A stretch of DNA of 64,000 bases from the NCBI RefSeq assembly GCF_009796285.1, contig NZ_CP047020.1, positions 4,340,001-4,404,000 on the forward strand, given 5' to 3'. Within the stretch, counting starts at the first letter, position 1. The number at the start of each line of letters is the position of its first letter. The stretch is from Streptomyces broussonetiae (GTDB taxonomy: Bacteria; Actinomycetota; Actinomycetes; Streptomycetales; Streptomycetaceae). This document shows, piece after piece, positions 25,817 to 34,308 of the stretch. The notes under the pieces were generated by a model. That model ran no database searches. It was not told where the DNA came from and saw only the letters and a program-made list of their open reading frames with translations. The position numbers were made by a program, and so were the translations under genes.

Positions 25817-25933
25817 TCAGCCGATCGCCGACTGGGGGACGGTGATGCGCAGGGTCACGGTGCCGCGGTTGTCGTGGATGCCGCCGGGGTTCACGCCGCT
25901 GGCCGTGTTGCCGCTGATGACGCCGACGCTCAT
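25817..25933 (-). pseudogene. Remnant of a right-handed beta-helix repeat protein
   Basis: The 38-codon frame reads VGVISGNTASGVNPGGIHDN, then RGTVTLRITV. This is the rung pattern of secreted parallel beta-helix proteins (xISGNTAxGxGGGIxNxGTVTL). Only about one and a half rungs remain, there is no ribosome binding site, and no upstream continuation is seen. It is best read as the C-terminal scrap of a deleted gene. Confidence 0.5.
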
Positions 25934-26033
25934 GGTGGAGGTTCCGCCTGCCTGGGAACAGCAGGGAACGGCGGCCTGCCGTCGGCAGCGCTCCGGCACA
26001 GGGCGGCGTCGCGACCGTCCCCAGATCACCTGA

Positions 26034-26060
26034 GCTTCCCCGGCCGAGGTCCGGGGAAGC
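26034..26060. terminator. Hairpin, possible terminator
   Basis: A perfect 10-bp inverted repeat (26034-26043 with 26051-26060) with a 7-base loop lies in non-coding DNA between the beta-helix remnant and the small gene at 26180. No gene clearly ends at it. Confidence 0.5.
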
Positions 26061-26179
26061 TGCCGGCAGGCACGGTTCTGGTCTCGAAGTACCAGGTCAG
26101 TGGCGTGACGCGGGCCTTTCCGTCCCGATCTGTGCCGACGGCCACAGCGAGCAGGGTGCACGAGGGCGCATACTGAGGC

Positions 26180-26401
26180 ATGACAAAGCCCGCGGCACCC
26201 AAGCGTCATCTGCCCACCAGCCCCTTCAAGGCCCCGGTCACGCCGGCTCCCAAGCACTTCGCCTTGGGTGATCAGGTCACGCATGACGTGTACGGCCTCG
26301 GCCGGGTGGTCGGCATCGAGGACGGAATCGCGACGCTCGTGGATTTCGGCTCGGAGCAAATGCGGATCCTGAGCCCGTACGCCAAAATGACCAAGCTGTA
26401 G
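26180..26401 (+). CDS. Small conserved Tudor/CarD-like protein
   Basis: The 73-residue protein has a disordered Pro/Lys-rich N-terminus and a compact C-terminal half: FALGDQVTHDVYGLGRVVGI, then a beta-rich stretch ending SPYAKMTKL. The GDxVxHDxYGxGxVVG pattern occurs in the Tudor-like C-terminal domain of UvrD/PcrA helicases and in CarD-like RNA-polymerase-binding modules. Short stand-alone versions are widespread in Streptomyces. A role contacting RNA polymerase or DNA is inferred from the fold only. The GAGG before the ATG is unusually close; another GAGGG lies further upstream. Confidence 0.75.
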   Translation: MTKPAAPKRHLPTSPFKAPVTPAPKHFALGDQVTHDVYGLGRVVGIEDGIATLVDFGSEQMRILSPYAKMTKL

Positions 26402-26802
26402 GGCCTCGGCACTCCGGGCCCCATCAGGGACCCGTAACGAAAGGCAGACCTCCCATCGACCCGACGTCGCTGTTCTCCGCCCTGGAAGGGCAGTCCCGCC
26501 GTTCCACTGCCGTATCGCCGCCTCCGACGACACACCCCTTCCAGGCCCCGGACTTCGGAGAGGACGAGATCTTCTGGTCCGAGGATGCACCGGAGCCCGC
26601 CCCGGGCACGCGTGCGACTCGGCCCAAGGCTGCCTAGCGGCAGTTTCGAGAGCTGCCCGCGGGCGGTCCCAGGTGCTGCGGTGAGGGGTGCGGCCGTCCC
26701 AGTCTCCGTCTCGTTCGGCCCCGTTCACGGTCGCTGAGGCGGGATCCGAGGCCGTCCCCCGTCCGATCGCGATGGCCGCCCCCCTCGCCGATCTCCGCAG
26801 AG
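26402..26802. other. Interval between the Tudor-like gene and the dehydrogenase remnant
   Basis: Apart from the start-less block at 26430-26637, I see no supported gene or repeat here. Confidence 0.4.
26430..26637 (+). pseudogene. Possible small coding block without a start codon
   Basis: A plus-strand frame ending at TAG 26635-26637 reads DPTSLFSALEGQSRRST, then THPFQAPDFGEDEIFWSED. It is a coherent acidic C-terminus with coding-like codon use, but no ATG, GTG or TTG precedes it in frame after the preceding stop. It may be a gene whose start has been lost, or one starting at a rare codon. It follows the Tudor-like gene by about 30 bp, so it could once have been its operon partner. Confidence 0.3.
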
Positions 26803-27280
26803 CTACGGATCGTTCCGGCCCTCTTCGAAGACGAAGAGGGGTTCGGCGCCATGAGCGGGTGTCTCGGCGAACGAGATGGCTTCGGTGAAGCGTTCGAGCG
26901 GGAACGGCCGGCCTCGGGGGATGCTCAGCACTTCATCGGCGACGAGGCTGCGAACCTCGGACAGCACGCCCAGCACTTCCGCGGGTGAGGCAGTGCCGAA
27001 CCAGCGGTTCAGCCAGAAGCCCCGGACCACTTTGGTCTCGTAGACGACCGAGCGCGCCGACAGCGGAATCGTCAGCGCCGCCGGGTCGGTCTGCCGGTGG
27101 GTGGAGAGCGCGCCGTAGACCACGGCCTCTCCTCCAGGAACCAGTGCCCGGGACACCTGGGCACCTACGCGGCCCGCGACACAGTCGACGGCCTTGCGCA
27201 CGCCGGCCGGTCCCCCGATCCGGGCCACACGCTGCAACAGGTCCTCGTCCTCGGTGCAAACGACCTCGTCGCCGCAAAGC
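26803..27280 (-). pseudogene. C-terminal fragment of a medium-chain dehydrogenase/quinone reductase
   Basis: The open frame corresponds to the second half of an MDR alcohol dehydrogenase or enoyl reductase. It has GDEVVCTEDEDLL (end of the Rossmann beta-alpha unit), KAVDCVAGRVGAQVSRALVP, GGEAVVYGALS and a C-terminal PFPLERFTEAI element. The catalytic N-terminal domain (~150 residues) and the glycine-rich dinucleotide loop are missing, and the upstream sequence in this frame shows no homology. The fragment is therefore a deletion remnant, probably non-functional. Confidence 0.7.
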
Positions 27281-27438
27281 TGCGCTCCCCCCTCTACCGT
27301 TCCAGGTCGCACGCAGTACCCGATCGGACCCACAACGTCACACCAGAGATACGCCCGAAATGCCGGTTACGGGAGCTGTCGATACGTTCGTCGCAGATCG
27401 GTCGGCCGACCGACGTCCGTGAGACAGAGGGAAGTGAC

Positions 27439-28008
27439 ATGCGCCCGCGTACTTTTGCCGTGGTCGGCGCCGGAGTGGGCGCGACCGCCCTTGTGGCCGC
27501 CGGCATCGCCTACGCCTCGACCGTCGGATCCGCCCAGCCGGCCAAGCCAGCCCACCGGGCGGCCCAGCCCGTCCACCGGGCGGCCCAGCCTGCGCGACGG
27601 CCCGCTCCTGCCACGGCTCCCCTGGGGAGCAGGGGCGAGGGCGGGGAGCGAGGTGAGGGCCGCGACGGTGGTGGACGGGGCCGCGGCCACGGGGACGGCG
27701 GCCGGATCTACTTCAACGAACGCACCTACTCACCCTTTGCCGAGGGCTGCATCACCACGACCGGCTCCAGCAGCTTCAGTGTGGTCAACGACAGCCGGCG
27801 GACCATCGAGGTCTTCCGGGGCTTCAACTGTGACGACGGCTCTCCGGTCACCACCGTGGGTCCCCACGCCGACACCTACGGCACGGTGACCCGTACCGAG
27901 CACGCGGGCGTGTTCGGGTCCGGGTCCGGGCTCGGGTTCGGATTCGGATTCGGTGACGACGGTGTCGTGGGCAGCTTCCGGGTGGTCAGGGACCACGACG
28001 AGTGGTGA
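27439..28008 (+). CDS. Exported Gly/Arg-rich protein, unknown function
   Basis: This 189-residue protein has a signal peptide (VVGAGVGATALVAAGIAYAS). It continues with an Ala/Pro/His/Arg-rich region containing a repeated HRAAQP element, a Gly/Arg-rich stretch and a folded part with two cysteines (EGCITTTGSSSFSVVNDS..., FNCDDGSP), then ends in SGSGLGFGFGFG and an acidic tail. A spore-wall or surface role is possible but unproven. The ATG at 27439 follows AGGGAAG. GC-rich repetition makes the exact boundaries of the disordered part unremarkable. Confidence 0.75.
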   Translation: MRPRTFAVVGAGVGATALVAAGIAYASTVGSAQPAKPAHRAAQPVHRAAQPARRPAPATAPLGSRGEGGERGEGRDGGGRGRGHGDGGRIYFNERTYSPFAEGCITTTGSSSFSVVNDSRRTIEVFRGFNCDDGSPVTTVGPHADTYGTVTRTEHAGVFGSGSGLGFGFGFGDDGVVGSFRVVRDHDEW

Positions 28009-28038
28009 CCCCCTCACCGGCCTTGCGGGGCAGGGGGT
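28008..28038. terminator. Bidirectional terminator candidate between convergent genes
   Basis: ACCCCCT (28008-28014) pairs with AGGGGGT (28032-28038) around a GC-rich loop, between the converging exported-protein and lipoprotein genes. Confidence 0.4.
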
Positions 28039-28059
28039 TGGCGTTGTCAACACCGCCGT

Positions 28060-28707
28060 TCAGTACCGCTGCGCCTTCGCCACCACGGCGTTCAGCTTGG
28101 GCTCGGGCGGTTCATGGCTGATGACGATTGGATGCACCGTCTCGCCGGGCCGGACGCCGGTCGCGCCGACGTAGCGGGTCTCCACGACCTTCCCGCCGGA
28201 GTCTCGGAAGTCGACCTGGACGGCGAAGGACGCCTTGCCCGCGGTCGCGTTGCGGATGTTGACGTGCAGGGCGAGCAGGCCCTCCGTCTCGGACCGGGGC
28301 ATGCCGGTGAGCGAGACGTCGGACACCGCGTTGCCGCGCCCCTGCGCCTTCTCCAGTTTCTTGCGGGCCGCCGCGTTCGCCCGTTCGGTCTCGGCCGACA
28401 CCGACGCCTCGAACTCCGAGGCCCTGGCCGAGGCCGAGGAGGACGCGGCGGAGGCCGACGCCCGGGCCGACGCCACGGCGGAGGAGGCAGCCGAGGCCAG
28501 CGCGGAGGGCGGGGTACCCGAGAACGACGCCGTGACGGGCGGCGAGGGGCGCGGACTGAACGACGTACTCCCGCCGCTCGTGTTGCCGCTGCCGCCGCCG
28601 CACGCCACGAGCGCCAGGCCTCCCGCAGCAGCCAGAACGGCCGCCGCCACGCCACCCGCGCCGCGGTGCCGTCGCCGTCGTCCGACCCGGGACACGCCAC
28701 CACCCAT
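28060..28707 (-). CDS. Lipoprotein with Ala/Ser-rich stalk
   Basis: The protein is 215 residues long. A basic N-terminus and hydrophobic segment end in a lipobox (LALVAC). A Ser/Pro linker comes next, then a ~70-residue Ala/Ser/Glu-rich stretch likely to form a helix or coiled coil (ASSAVASARASASAASSSAS), and an Ig-like beta domain (VSLTGMPRS..., ALHVNIRNATAGKASFAVQVDF). Domains of this type occur in FxLYD-like proteins. ATG 28707 is supported by AAGGAAG at 8 bases. Function is unknown; it is probably displayed on the membrane surface. Confidence 0.8.
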   Translation of the reverse strand: MGGGVSRVGRRRRHRGAGGVAAAVLAAAGGLALVACGGGSGNTSGGSTSFSPRPSPPVTASFSGTPPSALASAASSAVASARASASAASSSASARASEFEASVSAETERANAAARKKLEKAQGRGNAVSDVSLTGMPRSETEGLLALHVNIRNATAGKASFAVQVDFRDSGGKVVETRYVGATGVRPGETVHPIVISHEPPEPKLNAVVAKAQRY

Positions 28708-28958
28708 GGCATCGCTTCCTTTGCTTTCGACCGGACATGTCTTGATCATCACGTTTATGCTGCCTCACCGGCCACGGCTCCGCGACCGGACACGCGTGTC
28801 GTCGGGTGCCGACGGTGCCGACGACTGCCGTCGGCGCGGGACGCCGGGGCGCACGGCAGCCGGGAATTTTGACGCAGTCATGACGCTGAGACCGGATCCG
28901 TGGGGGCGTCCGGGGTGTCCTTGCCGGTGTCCGTGCCGGATGCGAGAAAGGGACTGCC

Positions 28959-29852
28959 ATGGAAGGCACCGTGGTAGCGGTCGTCGTGGTGGCTTTGCTG
29001 GCGCTGCTCGTGCTGAAGAGCGGGATGCGCGTCGTCAACCAGGTGGAGCGCGGGGTGGTGTTCCGCTGGGGGAAGGCGTTGCCGGGCCATCGGCAGCCGG
29101 GCATCACGTTCCTCATCCCGTTCGCCGACCGGATGCGCAAGGTGAACGTGCAGATCGTGACCATGCCCGTGCCCACCCAGGAGGGCATCACCAAGGACAA
29201 CGTGTCGGTGAAGGTCGACGCGGTCGTCTACTTCCGGGTGATCGACCCGGTGCGCGCCGCCATCGAGGTGCAGGACTACGTCTTCGCGGTCGGGCAGGTC
29301 GCCCAGTCCTCCCTGCGCTCCATCATCGGCAAGAGCGACCTGGACGACCTGCTGAGCGACCGGGAGCGGCTGCACGAGGGACTGGCCCTGATGATCGACA
29401 GCCCGGCCGCCGGGTGGGGCATCCACATCGACCGCGTCGAGATCAAGGACGTCCAGCTGCCCGAGTCGCTGAAGCGGTCCATGTCGCGGCAGGCCGAGGC
29501 CGAGCGGGAGCGGCGGGCCCGGGTCATCACCGCCGACGGTGAGTTCCAGGCCGCGCAGCAGCTCGCCAACGCCTCCCGGATCATGTCCGACACGCCGGAG
29601 GCCATGCAGCTGCGGCTCCTCCAGACCGTCGTCGAGGTGGCCGCCGAGAAGAACTCCACCCTCGTGATGCCGTTCCCCGTCGAGCTGCTGCGCTACTTCG
29701 ACCGGGCCGTGCAGAAGATCGACGCCGATCTCCACCTCAACACGCCTCAGCCGCCTCAGACGCAGACGGCTCAGACGGCTCAGACGACGCAGCAAGCCGC
29801 GGCTTCGGCTCCGGCTCCGGCTTCGGCTCCGGAGAGCGACGGGCGGCCGTAA
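28959..29852 (+). CDS. SPFH/Band 7 protein (slipin/stomatin type)
   Basis: A 297-residue membrane-anchored Band 7 protein. It has one N-terminal membrane segment (~4-20), then RVVNQVERGVVFRWGK and the SPFH core with DNVSVKVDAVVYFRV and SLRSIIGKSDLDDLLSDR. An Ala/Glu-rich coiled coil follows (ESLKRSMSRQAEAERERRAR), and the tail is Gln/Thr/Ala/Pro-rich. Slipins form ring oligomers at membrane microdomains. No NfeD partner lies next to it. Its final 116 bp overlap the end of the convergent MFS gene. Confidence 0.9.
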   Translation: MEGTVVAVVVVALLALLVLKSGMRVVNQVERGVVFRWGKALPGHRQPGITFLIPFADRMRKVNVQIVTMPVPTQEGITKDNVSVKVDAVVYFRVIDPVRAAIEVQDYVFAVGQVAQSSLRSIIGKSDLDDLLSDRERLHEGLALMIDSPAAGWGIHIDRVEIKDVQLPESLKRSMSRQAEAERERRARVITADGEFQAAQQLANASRIMSDTPEAMQLRLLQTVVEVAAEKNSTLVMPFPVELLRYFDRAVQKIDADLHLNTPQPPQTQTAQTAQTTQQAAASAPAPASAPESDGRP

Positions 29853-31002
29853 CCAGCACCAGTGTCACCAGTACCGAGCCCGCCGCCATCGCCGCCATCC
29901 CGGCGGCGGGCGAGGTGACCTGGGCCACCGTCCCGGCCAGCGCCGCGCTCACGCCCTGCAGGGTCAGCATGCCCGCCGAGTGCAACCCCAGCGCCTGGCC
30001 GGCGAGTTCGCCCGGCGTCAGCTCCATCAGCCGTTCCTGCTGGACCAGACTCGCACCGAAGCCGACCGACGCGACCGTCACGCACGCCATCGCCACCGGC
30101 AGCGGCGGGTGCGCCGCGAACGCCAGGTACGGCGCCGCCAGCAACAGCAGCAGCGGGGTCGCCAGCCGGCGTCGTACCGCGCCCGGCAGCAGGCGGCCGA
30201 CCGTCACGTCCCCGGCGAACATACCGAGCGCTCCGCAGGCGAACAGGGTGCCGGCCGCGTGCGGGGCGTACGAGACGTACAGCGACTCGCAGCCGACCAC
30301 CAGGCCGTTCGGCAGCCACAGGCCCAGATAGGTGAGCCGACGCGCGCGGGACGACCACAGCAGGGCGTTGCCGTGCCAGGTCGCCGACGCGGAGGGACGG
30401 CCCGACGTGCGCGGCGGGCGGGCGGTCAGGGCGAGGCGCAGCACCAGCGCCGCCGCCAGGTACAGGGCCGCCGACAGCAGCAGACAGACCCGTGGGGAGA
30501 ACGTGCCGAGCAGAGCGCCGCCCGTGGCGAAACCGGCGATCTGCATCAGCCCGCTCATCATGTTGAACAGCGAACGCCCGGGCAGGTAGGCGTTCTTGAC
30601 GGCACCCTCCCCGGCCAGGATCTCGTTGAGCAGGCCCCAGCGGACCCCGCCGCCGAGGGAGGCCACGAGCCCCAGGGCGAGGACGACCGCGAAGAGGGCG
30701 CCGACCGGCAGACCGGGCAGCGCCTGCACCGCCGTGCCGGCCGCGAAGACCAGTGCGATCGCGGACAGGGCCGTACGCGGCGGCAGCCGGTCCGCGCCGG
30801 ACAGCAGGACGCTCGCGCCCAGCACCTGGGCGAGCGACGGGCCGAACATGCTCACCGCCGACAGCAGCGGGGAGCCGGTGGCCCGGTACACGAGCGTGCC
30901 CAGGGCCAGCCCGCCGACGGTCTGCGCGGCGGTCTGCGCGGCCGAGCCGAGGAAGAGCGGGGTGAACTCCGGGGTGCGGAACAGGGATCGGTAGCCGGTC
31001 AT
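29737..31002 (-). CDS. MFS transporter
   Basis: A 421-residue MFS protein with about 12 hydrophobic segments, beginning MTGYRSLFRTPEFTPLFLGS. The last ~35 residues are an acidic Pro/Glu/Ser tail (SPEPKPEPEPKP). The stretch encoding it lies antisense to the tail of the SPFH gene. The divergent ArsR-type gene starts 110 bp upstream and is the likely regulator. Drug or metabolite efflux is probable; the substrate is unknown. Confidence 0.88.
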   Translation of the reverse strand: MTGYRSLFRTPEFTPLFLGSAAQTAAQTVGGLALGTLVYRATGSPLLSAVSMFGPSLAQVLGASVLLSGADRLPPRTALSAIALVFAAGTAVQALPGLPVGALFAVVLALGLVASLGGGVRWGLLNEILAGEGAVKNAYLPGRSLFNMMSGLMQIAGFATGGALLGTFSPRVCLLLSAALYLAAALVLRLALTARPPRTSGRPSASATWHGNALLWSSRARRLTYLGLWLPNGLVVGCESLYVSYAPHAAGTLFACGALGMFAGDVTVGRLLPGAVRRRLATPLLLLLAAPYLAFAAHPPLPVAMACVTVASVGFGASLVQQERLMELTPGELAGQALGLHSAGMLTLQGVSAALAGTVAQVTSPAAGMAAMAAGSVLVTLVLVTAARRSPEPKPEPEPKPRLAASSEPSEPSASEAAEAC

Positions 31003-31111
31003 GTCCGTGAGTCTCGGGCGGTCCGCCGCGGGGCCGTTATTGTTTCGCCGTCCCGCGAAAGGTCGGGGGGCCGGGCGGGACGGTCGTACGACGGCGATGA
31101 GGGGGGTTCTC

Positions 31112-32158
31112 GTGGGGTGGTGGCAGCTCAACGCGGACACCCTGGCCCGCAGCCGGTTCGTGATCTCGCCGCTCGCCGAGACCTTCGCGTCGCTGAAGCT
31201 GCTGCACGCCGGTGCCGGGGCGCATCCCGGTGAGCACGCGTGGCTGAGCCGCCATCTGCCCGGCTACCGGGCGCGGCTGGCGGCGGATCCGGTGGCCGGG
31301 CCGCTGGTGCGGGCCGGGCTCGGGCTGTGGGGGTGGTCCCCCCGGGCGGGCGAGGCCGAGCGCAAGGCGTGGATCGCCGACTTCCTGACCCCCGTCCCGC
31401 GTGGCGCGGAGTCGTTCGCCGACGAGGTCGCCCGGGTCCGCTCGACGGCGCCCGACGCGGCCCGCGGCCATCTGCGCACCGCCGTCGCCGGGCCGCTCCC
31501 GGCCGGGCTGGACCGGGACGACCTGCCCGAGCGGGCGGCCGTCCTGCTGGAGTGGGTGTGGGAGGAGACCGTACGACCGTACTGGGAGCGGCGCCGGCGG
31601 GTGCTGGAGGCGGATGTGGTCGCGCGGACGGCGCAGGTCAGCCAGGGCGGCTGGGTGAGCGTCCTGGACGCTCTGCGGCCGGGGCGGACGCGCTGGCTCG
31701 GCGGGAACCGGCTGCAGATCAACCTGCACGAGTATCCGCCCCGCGAGATCTCCGGTGCCGAACTGCTCTTCGTGCCGGTGACCGTGCAGCGCACGGGGTG
31801 GGTGGCCTGGGAGGACGGGGTGCGGTACGCGGCGGTCTACCCGTGTACCGGGGTGCTCGCCGACACCGGTGCCCGATCCGTCCCGGCCGCCCTGAGCGGC
31901 CTCCTCGGCCCGGCCCGCGCCACCGCCCTGGTCCTCCTCCGCTCCCCCATGAGCACCACCCAGCTGACCGCCGTGACCGGACAGGGCCTGGGCTCGGTGG
32001 GCCGCCATCTGAAGGTGCTGCGGGAGGCGGGGCTGGTGGCACGGTGGCGGGCGGGGCGCTCGGTGCTGTACGGGCGGACGGCGGCGGGGGACGTCCTGGT
32101 GCAGGCGGCCGGTCGGGAGGGCCCCGAGGGGCAGCACGTAGCATCCGCTCATGACTGA
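31112..32158 (+). CDS. ArsR-family regulator with large N-terminal domain (DUF5937-like)
   Basis: This 348-residue protein has an ArsR-type winged helix at its C-terminus (~255-335: SPMSTTQLTAVTGQGLGSVGRHLKVLREAGLV) and a ~240-residue N-terminal domain of the kind common in Streptomyces ArsR-like proteins (NADTLARSRFVISPLAET). The GTG at 31112 is preferred over the ATG at 31097 because a GGGGGG run lies 5 bases before it and relatives begin at this WWQ segment. It has no metal-binding cysteines, so it probably senses an organic ligand. It diverges from the MFS gene, its likely target. Confidence 0.85.
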   Translation: MGWWQLNADTLARSRFVISPLAETFASLKLLHAGAGAHPGEHAWLSRHLPGYRARLAADPVAGPLVRAGLGLWGWSPRAGEAERKAWIADFLTPVPRGAESFADEVARVRSTAPDAARGHLRTAVAGPLPAGLDRDDLPERAAVLLEWVWEETVRPYWERRRRVLEADVVARTAQVSQGGWVSVLDALRPGRTRWLGGNRLQINLHEYPPREISGAELLFVPVTVQRTGWVAWEDGVRYAAVYPCTGVLADTGARSVPAALSGLLGPARATALVLLRSPMSTTQLTAVTGQGLGSVGRHLKVLREAGLVARWRAGRSVLYGRTAAGDVLVQAAGREGPEGQHVASAHD

Positions 32159-32639
32159 CGTACTGAATGTCGAGATCGGGGCCCTCGCCGGCGGCTCCGC
32201 CAACCTGCCGCAGTACGAGGGCACCGCCGTGCTCATCGTGAACGTGGCCTCCAAGTGCGGTCTGACCCCGCAGTACTCGGGCCTGGAGAAGCTCCAGGAG
32301 CGCTTCGCCGGGCAGGGGTTCACCGTGCTCGGCGTGCCCTGCAACCAGTTCCTCGGGCAGGAGCCCGGCACCGCCGAGGAGATCGCGGAGTTCTGCTCGG
32401 CGACGTACGGCGTGACGTTCCCGCTCACCGAGAAGGTGGAGGTGAACGGCGCGGACCGGCACCCGCTGTACCAGCGTCTGGTGGGCGTTGCCGACGCCCA
32501 GGGGCACAGCGGGGACATCCGCTGGAACTTCGAGAAGTTCCTGATCGGCAAGGACGGCCGGATCGTGGCTCGTTTCTCGCCGCAGACCGAGCCCGAGTCG
32601 GCCGAGGTGGTCTCGGCGATCGAGGCTCAGCTGAGCTAG
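32151..32639 (+). CDS. Glutathione peroxidase-like thiol peroxidase
   Basis: A 162-residue Gpx-family protein with catalytic Cys36 (NVASKCGLTPQY), Gln in PCNQFLGQE (~71-79) and the WNFEKFLIG element supplying Trp and Asn. Actinobacteria lack glutathione, so the enzyme probably uses thioredoxin or mycothiol-linked reductants to remove peroxides. Its start overlaps the regulator stop by 8 bp. A hairpin terminator follows. Confidence 0.93.
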   Translation: MTDVLNVEIGALAGGSANLPQYEGTAVLIVNVASKCGLTPQYSGLEKLQERFAGQGFTVLGVPCNQFLGQEPGTAEEIAEFCSATYGVTFPLTEKVEVNGADRHPLYQRLVGVADAQGHSGDIRWNFEKFLIGKDGRIVARFSPQTEPESAEVVSAIEAQLS

Positions 32640-32656
32640 TCCGGCCGACCAGCACC

Positions 32657-32700
32657 GAGCCCTCTCGGCAAGGACGGCGACCGGTCGAGAGGGCTCTCTT
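32657..32700 (+). terminator. Intrinsic terminator after the peroxidase gene
   Basis: An 11-bp perfect stem (32657-32667 with 32686-32696) with an 18-base loop is followed by TCTT, 17 bases after the stop codon. Confidence 0.75.
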
Positions 32701-32789
32701 GGGAGGTGGTGCTGTGAAGTTGTGTTCGTCGGTGGGTTCTACGGACGGTGCGATCCGTACCGGCGAGGCCGAAGGTCAGGGAGAGCCCC

Positions 32790-32981
32790 CTAGGCCTTGA
32801 CCGAGTCCACGAAGACGTTCCAGGCGTCGGCGGGGAAAGCCAGGACGGGGCCCTCGATGTCCTTGGAGTCGCGGACGGCCAGCTCGACGCCGGCGGCCGT
32901 CCTGACCTCCACGCAGGCGCCGTTGCCCGCCGAGTAGGAGGACTTCATCCACGTCTCGGAAGCGCCCTGAATCAGTGCCAT
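32790..32981 (-). CDS. DUF397 protein
   Basis: A 63-residue DUF397 protein: MKSSYSAGNGACVEVRT, then VAVRDSKD-type (LAVRDSKD) and the closing AWNVFVDSVK. An AGGAG lies 6 bases before ATG 32981. In streptomycetes these small proteins are encoded next to XRE/DUF5753 regulators and are thought to work with them as antitoxin-like or anti-regulator partners. Here the partner lies ~190 bp upstream on the same strand. Confidence 0.9.
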   Translation of the reverse strand: MALIQGASETWMKSSYSAGNGACVEVRTAAGVELAVRDSKDIEGPVLAFPADAWNVFVDSVKA

Positions 32982-33170
32982 GTCCACTCCTGTTGCGAGT
33001 TGCGGTAGTGCGGTTCGCGCCAACCTTCTCGACTGATTGGCGTGATCGACGCTACCCGGCAACCGCCTCTGCTGGAGCAGTCGTTCACTCGACCGGATGG
33101 CATATTCCAGGCGAGCCTTCCACTGGAGCGGACGGACGGTGTACGATCCGGCGCCTTCTGTGACCGGACC

Positions 33171-34028
33171 TCAGTCCGCGTACTCTTTGGCCACGTCTGC
33201 AATGTACTGCCGGGATTGCTCCACATTGAGGGCCTGTGCCCGCAAGTGCTCGTACATCACGGCGTACTTCTGCACGTCCTGCGCCTTCTCCAGGTACAGG
33301 TCGCTGGTGACGCCCTCCAGGTAGACCACACTGGAGTCGGCCGCGTCGGTGAACTCCAGGATCGCGTACTGGCCGTTGAGCCCCGGATGCGCGCCCACCT
33401 CGAACGGCAGCACCTGCACGGTGACATGCGGCAGCTGGGACATCTCGATCAGATGGTCCAGCTGCTCGCGCATCACCAGCTTGCTGCCGACGACCCGGCG
33501 CAGCGCCGCCTCGTCGAGCACCACCCACAGCCGGAGCGGGTTGCCCTCGGCGGTGATACGTTCCTGTCGGCGCAGGCGCACCTGGACGCGCTTCTCGATG
33601 TCGGCCGGCGAGGTCTCCGGCAGGGCACCCTGGACGAGGGCCTCCGCATAGGCGTGGGTCTGCAACAGACCGGTGACCAGCTGGGGTTCGTACACCCGCA
33701 GCGACTCGGCGTCGGTCTCCAGCCCGATGTACACGCTGTACGGGATGTCCCCGAAGGTGTGCCACCACCCCTGCTGCCGCGAGTCGCGGGCCATCTCCAT
33801 CAGCGAGTCGACGATCCGCTGGTCCTCGACCTCGTACACCCCGCACAGGTCGCGCACATCGCGTTGGCTGATGCTTCTGCGGCCGTTCTCCAGCCGACTG
33901 ATCTTCGACTGCGAAACGAGCAACCGTTCCGCAACTTCCTCGGCCGTCATGCCCTTGAGCTCCCGGAGCCTGCGCAGCTCCTGGCCCAGCCGGCGCCGCC
34001 TGACGGTGGGATTGACATTGGACGCCAC
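33171..34028 (-). CDS. XRE-family regulator with DUF5753 domain
   Basis: A 285-residue protein. The helix-turn-helix lies at ~12-70 (LGQELRRLRELKGMTAEEVA, SQSKISRLENGRRS) and the DUF5753 domain from ~95 to the end. I prefer the GTG at 34028 (SNVNPTVRRRRLG follows) with GGAGG ~10 bases upstream; an in-frame GTG at 34067 would add 13 residues. DUF5753/XRE proteins pair with DUF397 proteins, and some affect development and antibiotic production. The recognition helix is highly standard. Confidence 0.9.
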   Translation of the reverse strand: MASNVNPTVRRRRLGQELRRLRELKGMTAEEVAERLLVSQSKISRLENGRRSISQRDVRDLCGVYEVEDQRIVDSLMEMARDSRQQGWWHTFGDIPYSVYIGLETDAESLRVYEPQLVTGLLQTHAYAEALVQGALPETSPADIEKRVQVRLRRQERITAEGNPLRLWVVLDEAALRRVVGSKLVMREQLDHLIEMSQLPHVTVQVLPFEVGAHPGLNGQYAILEFTDAADSSVVYLEGVTSDLYLEKAQDVQKYAVMYEHLRAQALNVEQSRQYIADVAKEYAD

Positions 34029-34203
34029 GGGACGTGCACCTCCGGCTGCCTGCCTATTGCTTAACACTTTCCGTATCTGCTGTTGAGCAGACTGCCACCA
34101 AGGTGCTTTCTACCGCTGGGAAACGAGGGATATGCGGCGCGTGCAAGTCAGTTCGCCACTGTCCGCCACCTCCGGGGATGCCGAAGCCGCCACGGAAGCA
34201 GTC

Positions 34204-34244
34204 GAGCGGGGCGGTGAGACCACAAGGATCTCACCACCCCGCTC
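34204..34244 (-). terminator. Intrinsic terminator after the GPP34 gene
   Basis: A 16-bp stem with one mismatch (34204-34219 with 34229-34244) and a 9-base loop lies 65 bases past the GPP34 stop on the minus strand. Confidence 0.7.
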
Positions 34245-34308
34245 GGACCAGCGGCTCCCGAACCGGGTCTGGGGGACCGGAGTTACGGCCCGTACGGCCC
34301 GTTGCGAC

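Noticed and set aside
33029..33170. Extra small gene between the DUF397 and XRE genes
   Set aside because: Open frames here are fragments of longer antisense shadows of the XRE gene.
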